From: an uncultured Anaerococcus sp.
GTDB taxonomy: Bacteria; Bacillota; Clostridia; Tissierellales; Peptoniphilaceae
Reading direction: 5' to 3'
Assembly (NCBI GenBank): GCA_943914475.1
Contig: CALUCE010000014.1
Coordinates: 1-54,793, forward strand
Length of the DNA: 54,793 nucleotides
Made by a program: the position numbers and the translations under genes. Under the pieces are notes generated by a model that saw only the letters and a program-made list of their open reading frames with translations, ran no database searches and was not told the origin of the DNA. This document shows, piece after piece, positions 16,963 through 25,510 of the stretch (position 1 is its first letter; each line of letters opens with the position of its first letter).

Positions 16963-18147
16963 ATGATAATAGAATTTGATGCGCTCCAGACTGTGGGACT
17001 AGGTGTCCTTGCCTACCTACTTGGAGCAAAAATAAAAGAAAAGATAAGATTTTTTCAAAAGTTTTTTATACCCTCACCTGTTATAGGGGGCTTAATTTTT
17101 TCCATCCTAGTTTTCATTTTAAAAAAATACCAAATTATGGAAATAAACTTTGATACATACTTGCAAGATTTCTTTATGAATATGTTCTTTACTTGTATAG
17201 GTTTTACTTGTTCTTTTAAAATTTTAAAGAAATCTGGATTTTTAGGCCTTAAGCTTGCCATATCTATCATCCTATTTTTGTTTGTTCAAGACTTTATAGG
17301 AGTTGGTCTAGCAAGCCATTTGGGAATAAACAAACTCTTGGGGGTTGCCATGGGATCAGTTTCTATGACAGGCGGTATAGGCTCTGCCCTATCCTTCGGA
17401 CCTATCATGGAAGGCTACGGAGCAAAGATAGCAACCGAAATTGGAGTTGCAGCTGCAACATTTGGCCTTATGATGGGATCCTTGGTTGGTGGGCCTGTTG
17501 CCAATGTTCTTATAAGAAAATATTCTTTAAAGCCAAAATTTTCAGACAAGGACTTTGTCAAAAAAGTAAAAGACGCCCTTGTTCTTGACCAAAAGTCCCT
17601 TATGACTACAAGCTTTTTAATACTCTTGGCAGCCTTTTTAGGAACCTACATTAATAAGCTACTACTTCTTACAGGACTTAATTTTCCTTATTATGTTGGT
17701 TGTCAGTTTGGTGGCTTGGTTGTAAGAAACATCTGCGATATAAAGAATTCTAAAAAGCTTAGGATGGATGAAGTAAATATCTTGGGAAATATTTCCCTTG
17801 CCCTTTTCCTATCCATAGCCCTAATTTCTTTGAATATAGAAAAAATAGCAGCCCTTGCCCTTCCTATGCTTGTGATAATGGGCGGTCAAGCCATAGCCAT
17901 GGCTTTATGGGCAAGGTTTGTTACCTTTAACCTTTCCAACAAGGATTATGATGCTGCAGTTATAGCAGCTGGCCACTGCGGAGTAGGTCTTGGCCAAACA
18001 CCAAATGCCATGGCCAATATGGCAGCTGTTATAGAAGAAAACGGTCCTGCCCCTATAGCTATGTTTGTCTTTCCTATAGTTCTTGCCATAGCAGTAAACT
18101 TAACCAATCCTCTTATTATAACTTTCTTTATAAATACCTTTAGATAA
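16963..18147 (+). CDS. gltS: Sodium/glutamate symporter, GltS family
   Basis: The 394-residue protein has about ten membrane helices and GltS-family features: the N-terminal GVLAYLLGAKIKEKIRFFQKF, SMTGGIGSALSFGPI, and in the C-terminal half HCGVGLGQTPNAMANM. GltS imports glutamate with sodium. AAAGGAG precedes the ATG. It is flanked by terminators, so it is probably transcribed alone. In an amino-acid fermenter, glutamate uptake also feeds energy metabolism; that part is inference. Confidence 0.92.
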   Translation: MIIEFDALQTVGLGVLAYLLGAKIKEKIRFFQKFFIPSPVIGGLIFSILVFILKKYQIMEINFDTYLQDFFMNMFFTCIGFTCSFKILKKSGFLGLKLAISIILFLFVQDFIGVGLASHLGINKLLGVAMGSVSMTGGIGSALSFGPIMEGYGAKIATEIGVAAATFGLMMGSLVGGPVANVLIRKYSLKPKFSDKDFVKKVKDALVLDQKSLMTTSFLILLAAFLGTYINKLLLLTGLNFPYYVGCQFGGLVVRNICDIKNSKKLRMDEVNILGNISLALFLSIALISLNIEKIAALALPMLVIMGGQAIAMALWARFVTFNLSNKDYDAAVIAAGHCGVGLGQTPNAMANMAAVIEENGPAPIAMFVFPIVLAIAVNLTNPLIITFFINTFR

Positions 18148-18148
18148 A

Positions 18149-18184
18149 AAAAATTGCCCAGGCTTAATAGCTTGGGCAAATTTT
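18149..18184. terminator. Bidirectional terminator between gltS and the radical SAM gene
   Basis: TTGCCCAGGC, a six-base loop and GCTTGGGCAA form a stem with one wobble pair, flanked by A and T tracts. The two neighbouring genes are convergent. Confidence 0.85.
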
Positions 18185-18190
18185 GATTAC

Positions 18191-19573
18191 TTATTCATTT
18201 ATTTTTTCTACTTCTTTTTCTTTATAGCCTTTTCCGCCTTCTCCGTACCAAATTTCGTCTGCAGTTTCTTTCCAGTCTTCTGCATATTTATCGCATTTGC
18301 CACAAAGATCGTCTACATTTTCTTTTTCTAAGAGGTCAGTAGATTGTGCTTCGGAATTTTTAACCATATCTCTTAGTAGAGTTGGGTTTTCAAGCATTGG
18401 ACAAGGTCTTAACATATTGTCATTAAATGGTTGTCCATCGTGGTAGGCCATGAATAGTGGAGATGTAAGTCCTTCTATTAGGGTCTTTTCTCTGATGTTT
18501 GAGTCAGAATAGTGGATAAATACGCAAGGTTCCATATCTCCCTTGGCATTTATGTGGAAGTAGTTTCTACCACCTGCTATACATCCACCAATGTATTCAG
18601 CATCGTTTTGGAAGTCTAATAAGAATAAAGGTTTGGTTTTCCTATAGTGTCTTATTTGTTCATAAACGTGTTTTCTTTGGTCAGGTTTTAGTAAAAGTTC
18701 TGTAGTAGTACCCTTACCAACAGGCATGAAGTGGAAGTACCAGGCGAAGAGTGCACCCTTGTCAATCATCTTATCGATGAATTCTTCACTTACTATGGCT
18801 TCGTAGTTTTGTGAAGTGTAGCAACATGAGATTCCGAAAGGAAGTTTATATTTGTTTAAAAGGTCCATGGCTCTTATAACCTTATTGTAGGTGCCCTCTC
18901 CTCTTCTGGCATCTGTAGTAAACTCTGAACCTTCTATAGATATTGCTGGAACTATGTTTTTAAGTCTTAGCATTTCTTTGGCAAAGTCTTCATCAATTAA
19001 GGTTGAGTTGGTAAAGATTAAAAATTCACAGTCATTGTGTTTTTCAGCTATCTTTATAACATCATTCTTTCTTACTAATGGTTCTCCACCTGTAAAGATA
19101 TACATGTAAACTCCAATATCCTTACCTTGTTGGATGATATCATCTATTTCTTCATAAGTAAGATTTAAACTGTTACCATATTCTGCTGCCCAGCATCCTG
19201 TACATTTTAGGTTACAAGCTGTGGTTGGGTCAAGTAGAATGGTCCATGGAACGTTGCATCCATATTTTTCCCTAGTTTCTCTTTTTAAATCTTCTGAGAA
19301 TAGGGCTGCATTTAATAGGAAGTTTGTTACAAAGGTATCAAAAACATCAGGGTCTACATTATTAAGTAAGTTTAATATGTAAGGGTGGTAAACGTGGTTA
19401 GGATCAGTTACAGCTTCTTCAATAACATTGATTTGTGATTGGTAGGCATTAGGTGAGATTTTTCTAGCAAGGTTTACAGCCTTGATTAAGTTTGTTTCTG
19501 GATCTTTATGTATGTATTTTAAAAGTTTCTCTAAACCATAAGTTTGCAATTTTTCTTTAGTGTTTAATTTCAT
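18191..19573 (-). CDS. Radical SAM enzyme with SPASM-like C-terminus
   Basis: With the second ATG (19573) the protein has 460 residues; the first ATG overlaps the AAGGAGG binding site and is not used. A helical N-terminal domain of ~115 residues precedes DPTTACNLKCTGCW, the CxxxCxxC motif that binds the radical SAM 4Fe-4S cluster. FTGGEPL is the SAM-binding GGE motif. At least five C-terminal cysteines (GGCIAGG, EPCVF, RPCPM, LCGKC) suggest auxiliary clusters of SPASM type. The gene follows the TetR regulator and shares its promoter. The substrate is unknown; no peptide precursor is visible nearby. Confidence 0.82.
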   Translation of the reverse strand: MKLNTKEKLQTYGLEKLLKYIHKDPETNLIKAVNLARKISPNAYQSQINVIEEAVTDPNHVYHPYILNLLNNVDPDVFDTFVTNFLLNAALFSEDLKRETREKYGCNVPWTILLDPTTACNLKCTGCWAAEYGNSLNLTYEEIDDIIQQGKDIGVYMYIFTGGEPLVRKNDVIKIAEKHNDCEFLIFTNSTLIDEDFAKEMLRLKNIVPAISIEGSEFTTDARRGEGTYNKVIRAMDLLNKYKLPFGISCCYTSQNYEAIVSEEFIDKMIDKGALFAWYFHFMPVGKGTTTELLLKPDQRKHVYEQIRHYRKTKPLFLLDFQNDAEYIGGCIAGGRNYFHINAKGDMEPCVFIHYSDSNIREKTLIEGLTSPLFMAYHDGQPFNDNMLRPCPMLENPTLLRDMVKNSEAQSTDLLEKENVDDLCGKCDKYAEDWKETADEIWYGEGGKGYKEKEVEKINE

Positions 19574-19607
19574 AATTTCCTCCTTCATTAATAATAGTTA
19601 TCTATAC

Positions 19608-20186
19608 TTAGGCTAGAACACAATCTAATTTTTTATATGTAGCCTGTAAAAGTTCCACCAGCTCATCTTCTCTTTGAGCATTTGCATCATAAAGTTTTAC
19701 TGCCAACAGGATTGGCGAATAAAATATAGTCGATAGAACCTTGATGTCTCCAAAATTATCTAATCCATAGTAGCATATAAATTCTTCCTGCTTTTTCATA
19801 GGGTTTTCGATGAATTTGTCCACATAAAACTGCATTGCCTCAGGATTTCTGTACATCTCTATAGAAATCATTTTTCTAACTCTTGTAACGTACTCGTCAT
19901 GCAAGAGGTATTGAAAAAGTTCTATAGCAAGTTTTTCCATATCCAGAGTTTTTTTGTAATTCTTAATAATTTCATAATCATCCGCATTGTGGAGTTTCTC
20001 ATCAAGCCTTACAATTGCATTTTTTAAAATAGTATCAAAAATTTCTTCCTTGGACTTAAAGTGCTTGTAAATTGAAGGGGCTTTTATACCTACCGCCTCT
20101 GCAACATCCTTCACAGTAACATCCGAATAACCGTATTTAGAAAAGAGCTTTAAGGCCTCATAAAGAATTTTCTCCCTAGTATTCAT
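19608..20186 (-). CDS. TetR-family repressor
   Basis: The 192-residue protein starts with a classical TetR helix-turn-helix (EALKLFSKYGYSDVTVKDVAEAVG and SIYKHFKSKEEIF within the first 55 residues), followed by a helical ligand-binding domain. AAAGGAGG lies five bases before the ATG at 20186; a GTG two codons earlier overlaps the binding site. It is co-transcribed with the radical SAM gene, 34 bases downstream, and a palindrome between its promoter and start codon suggests that it represses both genes. Confidence 0.9.
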   Translation of the reverse strand: MNTREKILYEALKLFSKYGYSDVTVKDVAEAVGIKAPSIYKHFKSKEEIFDTILKNAIVRLDEKLHNADDYEIIKNYKKTLDMEKLAIELFQYLLHDEYVTRVRKMISIEMYRNPEAMQFYVDKFIENPMKKQEEFICYYGLDNFGDIKVLSTIFYSPILLAVKLYDANAQREDELVELLQATYKKLDCVLA

Positions 20187-20199
20187 TGCCACCTCCTTT

Positions 20200-20249
20200 T
20201 AGCTAATACCTGTTAGCTATATTATAGGCTTATAAACATTAGCTGTCAA
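20200..20249 (-). promoter_or_regulatory. TetR promoter with palindromic operator
   Basis: A near-consensus minus-strand promoter is present: TTGACA (20244-20249), 17 bases, TATAAT (20221-20226). Just downstream TAGCTAA and TTAGCTA form a perfect 7-base palindrome with a 6-base spacer (20200-20219), and a third AGCTAA half-site lies next to the -35 box. This is the expected position of a TetR operator. Confidence 0.85.
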
Positions 20250-20331
20250 GAATTTTTTAAGAAAAAAGCCATTTCCTAAAATATTTTACAAATCTTTAAT
20301 ATGAAAGTATTGGAATATCAATACATATAAA

Positions 20332-20358
20332 AAAATCCCTGCATAAAAGCAGGGCAAA
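20332..20358 (-). terminator. Terminator after hemZ
   Basis: On the minus strand GCCCTGC, a short loop and GCAGGG are followed by ATTTTTTT. Confidence 0.85.
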
Positions 20359-20369
20359 GTTTTACATTC

Positions 20370-21673
20370 CTAAGACAAATTTTCTAAAAAACTACTGATT
20401 ATTTTGTTCTTTTCTTCGATTTCTTGACGAAGATATTCATAATAATCCCTAAGATTTCTTCCATTTCTGTATTTTTTTCCATTCATTAGCTTGGAATTGG
20501 CATTCATGCCAAGACCAATTATATTTTCAAGCTCTTCATTTATCAAAATATTATAACGAGATGGCGTATCATCTCTCTCATAGCCTATGTTCTCCAGGTT
20601 TGAAATAATATTTTTTTGCCTGTAAAGGTAATAGGGCTTGTAAGAATTTTCCTTGCTAAAGCTATGGATATCCTCAGATATCAAAAGCGAATCCTTTTTT
20701 GAACCAAGGACACTTTCCTCATGGTACTTGGATCCAACCTTTTGGGCTAGGGCGTGGAAGGTAATGTTATGAGGGCTTAGATCTTTTAGGATTTTAAAGT
20801 TTTCCTTAAAAGTAGCCCTAGTTTCACCGTACAAACCCACTATAAAGTCCATATTTATAATAAAGCCAAGATCATAAGCTTTTTCATAAAGACCTATAAG
20901 CTTGTCTAAATCTTGGATCCTTCCTGTTTTATCTATAACTTTTTTGGTAAAGCTTTGGGGATTTAAAGAAATCCTATCAACTCCATAGACCTTAAAAATT
21001 TCTAATTTTTCAAAATCAAGACTATCTTCCCTACCAGCCTCGAAGGTAAATTCCCTAAAAGTAAAGTTTGCTTTAATTTTTCCAAAAGTCTTTTTAAATC
21101 ATCGTGAGATAAAAAAGAAGGTGTTCCTCCCCCTATATAAACTGTATCTAGCTTTGCCGGTATTTTCACCTGGTCAAGTTCTTCTAAAAGAAATTCTACA
21201 TAGGATGACTTGTCCACATGGCTTCCCACTATGGTTGGATAGGAACAGTAATCGCACCTGGTTGGACAAAAGGGAATATTTATATAAAGGTTAAAGTCTT
21301 TAGGGTCAAAGTCTTCTCTATCTTGGGTCTTTTTAACTTGGCTTAGGATGTGGATCTTTGATTCTGAGACTAGGTATTTTTCTCTTATTTGGTCAAGGGA
21401 ATATTTTTTTAATAACTTGGATGGTTTGGATCCTGTAAGTATGCCCCAGGGAGACTCATAGCCTGTTTTTTCTGCTAGATACTTGTATAACTTAACTTTT
21501 AAGTCCAGATTATCCTCATAGGAAATTTTTTCATCTCCCAAAATAAGGAAATCATCCCCAACAAGGACCTCAGCTTGGTCCTTGTCGAAAATGATTTGAT
21601 CTTTCTCATAAAAAATATTTAAAATATCGTAGACTGTTTTTCTTTTATTTGAATTTTCTACATATACTCTCAT
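20370..21673 (-). pseudogene. hemZ: HemZ-type coproporphyrinogen dehydrogenase, frameshifted
   Basis: The first 200 residues match the HemZ layout: an N-terminal domain, then NIPFCPTRCDYCSYP with the CxxxCxxC radical SAM motif, and TVYIGGGTPSF. The frame is lost at a run of five A (plus-strand T at 21077-21081). In the next frame the sequence continues as NFTFREFTFEAGREDS and on to MDFIVGLYGETRATF and a complete C-terminus. One extra A in the run would restore a single protein of about 434 residues. HemZ-type enzymes act on porphyrinogens or in heme handling. It overlaps the stop of the HAD-CpXC gene. Either a real lesion or a homopolymer sequencing error is possible. Confidence 0.85.
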
Positions 21674-22986
21674 AGGACATCTTTCATAAAGTTTATAGCC
21701 CAGTCTCTATCCACAGTTTGGGCTATATTTTCTTCAAAATATAGCTTATACTTGGCTTCCAGACTTTGGTAGAGTTCTTCCACAAAATCCATCTCAAAAG
21801 ACTTATCCTTAACTTTTATCAAAAACTTGCCGCCTTCTTGGTAGTAAATTTCATCTACATCCTTCTTATCAAAGGCAAAGTTAGATGCTTCTAGCAAAAA
21901 GACTTTCATAAGCTCTACAAGTTTATCATCAAGGCCTGCCTCAAAGATCAGGATTTTTTCTCTGGTATCATCAATTTTTTCACACATCCTAATCTTAAAG
22001 CCTTTGATTTCTTCTTTTCTAAGCCTATCAAGAAGTCTTAGGGATGATTTGAAGGCTAGTTGGTTACGTCTTTCTGCAAAGTTTGGGTCATTTACCACCA
22101 TAAACTTCCTCTTGCTATCTGTATAAACAAAACGATAGTTTAGGATAAATTCATGGTCACAGTTTGGGCAGGTTACTTGGGCAAAGTCATCTGCCATCAA
22201 GTCTTCCCTGGCCTTTTTCTTGGCAAAAAAGGCTGTATTTAGGTCAACTTCAAAATCATGCTTGCACTTAGTACAGGAAATAAGGAAGGTCATAGGCCTG
22301 TTTTTATCCATTCTTCTTGCTTCCTCATTCTCCCTATCTTCCCTAACCACATGGTCCATAAACTCGCTAAGGTCCTGGAAGGTATAGGCTGCCATATCTT
22401 CGAGGATTTCTCTCTTATCAAGGTCTGGTATAAAGACAGAAAAGGCCTTTGAAGCATTGGCTGCTGCAAGTCCTGCATAGGAATCCTCAATTATATAGGT
22501 CTCTTCAGGTCTTACCTCCAAGACTTCCATAACTTTTTGGAAGATTTCTGGATCGGGCTTGCCATTTTTTATCTCTTCTCCAGAAATCACATAGTCAAAG
22601 TATCCGTCAAGTCCCTCTCTTTTTATAAGAAAGTCTATCCTAGACTTGGGAGATGAAGAAGCCAGGGCTAGTTTCTTCTTTTTTTTCTTAAGATAAGTCA
22701 AAAGATCAACAAGTCCTGGTTTTTTTAGGGAAGTATCCATCTTGTTAAAGATTTCATCTCTTAGGATATTTAACTCTTCTCTTACTTCTATAGCGGTGGA
22801 TTTTTCCATAGAGAAAAGATCCATCATTTTTTTAATAGATTCGTCATAGGATAGGCCCAAAAGTTCTTGCTTGCTTTCTAGGTCAAAATAGAAATTTCTC
22901 CTCTTTGCCACATCTATCCAGGTCTCATAGTAGACCTTTTCTGTGTCAAAGATTGTCCCATCCATATCAAAAATAAATGCTTTCAT
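21670..22986 (-). CDS. HAD phosphatase fused to a CpXC domain
   Basis: The 438-residue protein has two parts. Residues 1-215 form a HAD-IA phosphatase of beta-phosphoglucomutase type (FDMDGTIFDTE, SSPKSR, KNGKPDPEIF, EDSYAGLAAA). Residues ~235-438 form a CpXC-type protein (ISCTKCKHDFEVD and VTCPNCDHEFILNY, two CxxC pairs that could bind zinc). The two are normally separate proteins. They are joined by a polar linker with an in-frame ATG (MDKNRPMTF) that could restart translation. It sits between the PPC-domain gene and hemZ with overlapping ends. The substrate of the phosphatase is unknown. Confidence 0.8.
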   Translation of the reverse strand: MKAFIFDMDGTIFDTEKVYYETWIDVAKRRNFYFDLESKQELLGLSYDESIKKMMDLFSMEKSTAIEVREELNILRDEIFNKMDTSLKKPGLVDLLTYLKKKKKKLALASSSPKSRIDFLIKREGLDGYFDYVISGEEIKNGKPDPEIFQKVMEVLEVRPEETYIIEDSYAGLAAANASKAFSVFIPDLDKREILEDMAAYTFQDLSEFMDHVVREDRENEEARRMDKNRPMTFLISCTKCKHDFEVDLNTAFFAKKKAREDLMADDFAQVTCPNCDHEFILNYRFVYTDSKRKFMVVNDPNFAERRNQLAFKSSLRLLDRLRKEEIKGFKIRMCEKIDDTREKILIFEAGLDDKLVELMKVFLLEASNFAFDKKDVDEIYYQEGGKFLIKVKDKSFEMDFVEELYQSLEAKYKLYFEENIAQTVDRDWAINFMKDVL

Positions 22987-23405
22987 TATAGGTCCATTAC
23001 GTTGATGCCGATATCTTCGTCAAAGCTTCTTTCAATTTCTCCATCCAAGATATCTACAAAAATTTCTGCTGTTAAAGAAATCTCTGCCTCATTTAAGTGG
23101 CCTGAAACTGTGCTGGCATCTTCTCTACCACAAACTATATGGAGGTGGGTATAAACTTCTCCATCTTTCCTAGAAACATTTCCAACTAGGGAAGTTACTT
23201 CCATATATTCATCAAAGATTATAGGTTTGTAAGCTTTTGTACCTGGATTAAAATATCCTATATCAAGCTTTTTAACAGCTCCAAGTCCTGAGATAGAGCC
23301 TGCTTTTATATCTTCTTTATTTAAAACCTCGTGAAGAGATTCTACTATTTTTTCACCTTTAAATAGTCTAACTACTAACTTATTTCCAAATCTCTTGTAA
23401 ATCAT
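22986..23405 (-). CDS. PPC/DUF296-domain protein
   Basis: The 139-residue protein matches the plant-and-prokaryote-conserved (PPC, DUF296) fold: AGSISGLGAVKKLDIGYF, then THLHIVCG and a later SGHLNEAEI, where the histidines probably bind a metal. Bacterial members are trimers and are often annotated as DNA-binding, but their role is unclear. It overlaps the HAD-CpXC gene start by one base and follows the ECF S component by 26 bases, so it is part of the same operon. Confidence 0.85.
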   Translation of the reverse strand: MIYKRFGNKLVVRLFKGEKIVESLHEVLNKEDIKAGSISGLGAVKKLDIGYFNPGTKAYKPIIFDEYMEVTSLVGNVSRKDGEVYTHLHIVCGREDASTVSGHLNEAEISLTAEIFVDILDGEIERSFDEDIGINVMDL

Positions 23406-23431
23406 AATAAACCTCCTAGCTACTTTATACC

Positions 23432-23971
23432 CTATTCGAACTTAATCCTATCCTTTAAAACAGATGCAAGTATTAGGGCAAAGATAACAGAAATCACCCC
23501 ATTGAAAAGAGAAACTGATCCTTTTTGAATCACTTCAGTCATAGTTGCCTCAAAGGATAAATCCATAAAGTATCTTGACTTGATAAAGGAATATAAAAGA
23601 TAAAGTACTATATATGTAAGCTGGCCTAAGATTGCCGCTATAAGCATAGACTTTCTATTTTTGCTTTTAGCCTTGTGATAAACCCTTCCTGCTACAAAGC
23701 CCATCATAAACTTATTTATAAAGGTAAAGGGTGCTGAAGCAAAGTAAAGTGGGTTGGTTAGGTCAAAGATTACAGAACCAAGACCAGATGCTAAACCACC
23801 ATAAAGTGGTGTCATTAAAATCCCTGCCATTAGGCATAGGGCATTACCCAAGTGAAATCTTGTTTGGCCAAAGGGTGTTGCTATAGGTATTTGAAAAAAT
23901 GCCGAAAAAACAAAAACCAAGGCTGTAAATAAGGCCACTAGGGTCAATTTTCTTGTATTTAATTTATTCAT
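23432..23971 (-). CDS. ECF transporter S component
   Basis: The 179-residue membrane protein has about six helices and the typical S-component N-terminus (TRKLTLVALFTALVFVF), followed by FHLGNALCLMAGILMTPLYGGLASGLGSVIFDL. S components bind a vitamin or metal and use a shared ECF energising module encoded elsewhere. Folate, pyridoxine or another cofactor are all possible; the sequence alone does not settle it. It leads an operon with the PPC, HAD-CpXC and hemZ genes. Confidence 0.82.
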   Translation of the reverse strand: MNKLNTRKLTLVALFTALVFVFSAFFQIPIATPFGQTRFHLGNALCLMAGILMTPLYGGLASGLGSVIFDLTNPLYFASAPFTFINKFMMGFVAGRVYHKAKSKNRKSMLIAAILGQLTYIVLYLLYSFIKSRYFMDLSFEATMTEVIQKGSVSLFNGVISVIFALILASVLKDRIKFE

Positions 23972-24237
23972 AAAATCCTCCTACATAAAATATTATAGCA
24001 TTCTTTTTATAAAACAAGAGTAATAGTTTATATTTCGTATCTTAAAATTTGCATTAACTGATATTTTCTTCATAATGACTAATTTAATCGCTAACTTCTT
24101 AATTCTCTAACCTGACTAATTATAAACTCAATTTTGTAATATTTAGTTCATTTATTTTCAATTAATCTTTTAAATAAAGGTCACATTATAACAATTCTTA
24201 AATAACATATACAATTACTCCTTTTACTATATATGAC

Positions 24238-24281
24238 TTAAAATAAGAAGCTAGAATATGGTTCTAGCTTCTTATTTTAAA
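24238..24281. terminator. Strong bidirectional terminator
   Basis: TAAAATAAGAAGCTAGAA and TTCTAGCTTCTTATTTTA form a long stem with a short loop. It terminates the methionine gamma-lyase operon on the minus strand. The rest of 23972-24237 is AT-rich and presumably contains the promoter of the ECF S-component operon; no gene is seen there. Confidence 0.88.
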
Positions 24282-24299
24282 AATTATTATTTTAGAAGG

Positions 24300-25496
24300 C
24301 TAAATTAATTCTAATGCTTGTTCCAAATCTGAAATTAAATCTTCAACATCCTCAATACCAATAGATAATCTTACTTGCCCATCGAAGATGCTTGATGCTC
24401 TACGTTCTTCAGGTGTCATATCGAAATGGCTCATTGAAGGTGAATGTTGTATCAAAGAGTCAATATTTCCAAGACTAGTTGCTAAACTAAATACCTTAAC
24501 GTTATTCATTACAGTTCTTACAGCATCCATTCCACCCTTAATGTCAACACTCATCATTCCACCATACCCATTTTTCATTTGTTTCTTTGCAATTTCATGT
24601 GTTTCGTGTGACTCTAGACCTGGATAGTAAACTTTTTCAACTTTTGGATGATTTTCTAAGTATTGTGCTACTCTCATAGCATTCTCACATGTTCTTTCCA
24701 TTCTAACTCCTAATGTTTTCATTCCTTGCATTAATTGCCAAGCTGCGAATGGATCAAGCACAGCCCCAAAACATTGCAAATAAGGCATCCTACATCTATG
24801 GATTCTCTCTTTATCACCAACTATAATACCCGCTGTCACAGTTCCATGACCACTCAAATATTTTGTTGCTGAATGTACAACCAAATCTGCTCCAAGATCT
24901 AATGGATTTTGTAGATATGGTGATGCAAAAGTAGAATCTACTATTAATACAATGTCGTCTCTTTTATGTGCAATTTCACTAACTCCTTTAATATCAGTTA
25001 TCTTTAGTGTTGGGTTTGCTGGGGTTTCTACATAAACAAGTTTAGTATTTTCTTTAATTGCATTTTCAACTTCTTCTAAATTAGTAGTATCTACTCTGGT
25101 AACCTCAACTCCATAGTTTGTAAGTACTTGCTCAAAAAGTGTATAGGTGCAACCATATATAACATCACCAATTACGGCATGATCCCCCGCTTTCAGTACT
25201 GACATTACTGCTGTAGATATTGCGCCTAAACCCGAAGCAACTGCTAATGCTGCCTCACCATGTTCTAGATGTGCCATTTTCTTTTCTAACTCATCACAGT
25301 TTGGAGAACCAAATCTTGAATAAACAAATCCTTTTTCCACATTTTGGTTCAAATATACTGCAGAATCAAAATCCTCCAATATATATGTAGATGTTTGATA
25401 AATTGGGCTAACATGAGTCATTGCTGTTGGTTTGTATTCTCCATGTAATTTAGCATGTAATTGATGAGCATGTAGTAAATCTGTATTAATTCCCAT
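24300..25496 (-). CDS. megL: Methionine gamma-lyase-type PLP enzyme
   Basis: The 398-residue protein belongs to the Cys/Met metabolism PLP family. The PLP lysine lies in HSATKYLSGHG near residue 208. The family's phosphate-binding region SRFGSPNCDELE is present, and YGCTYTLFEQ carries the Cys that is typical of methionine gamma-lyases and absent from most cystathionine lyases. The reaction would be methionine to methanethiol, ammonia and 2-oxobutyrate. It is the last gene of the TRAP/M24 operon, 14 bases after the M24 gene. Cystathionine gamma-lyase activity is the main alternative. Confidence 0.85.
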   Translation of the reverse strand: MGINTDLLHAHQLHAKLHGEYKPTAMTHVSPIYQTSTYILEDFDSAVYLNQNVEKGFVYSRFGSPNCDELEKKMAHLEHGEAALAVASGLGAISTAVMSVLKAGDHAVIGDVIYGCTYTLFEQVLTNYGVEVTRVDTTNLEEVENAIKENTKLVYVETPANPTLKITDIKGVSEIAHKRDDIVLIVDSTFASPYLQNPLDLGADLVVHSATKYLSGHGTVTAGIIVGDKERIHRCRMPYLQCFGAVLDPFAAWQLMQGMKTLGVRMERTCENAMRVAQYLENHPKVEKVYYPGLESHETHEIAKKQMKNGYGGMMSVDIKGGMDAVRTVMNNVKVFSLATSLGNIDSLIQHSPSMSHFDMTPEERRASSIFDGQVRLSIGIEDVEDLISDLEQALELI

Positions 25497-25510
25497 TATA
25501 TTCTCCTTCT

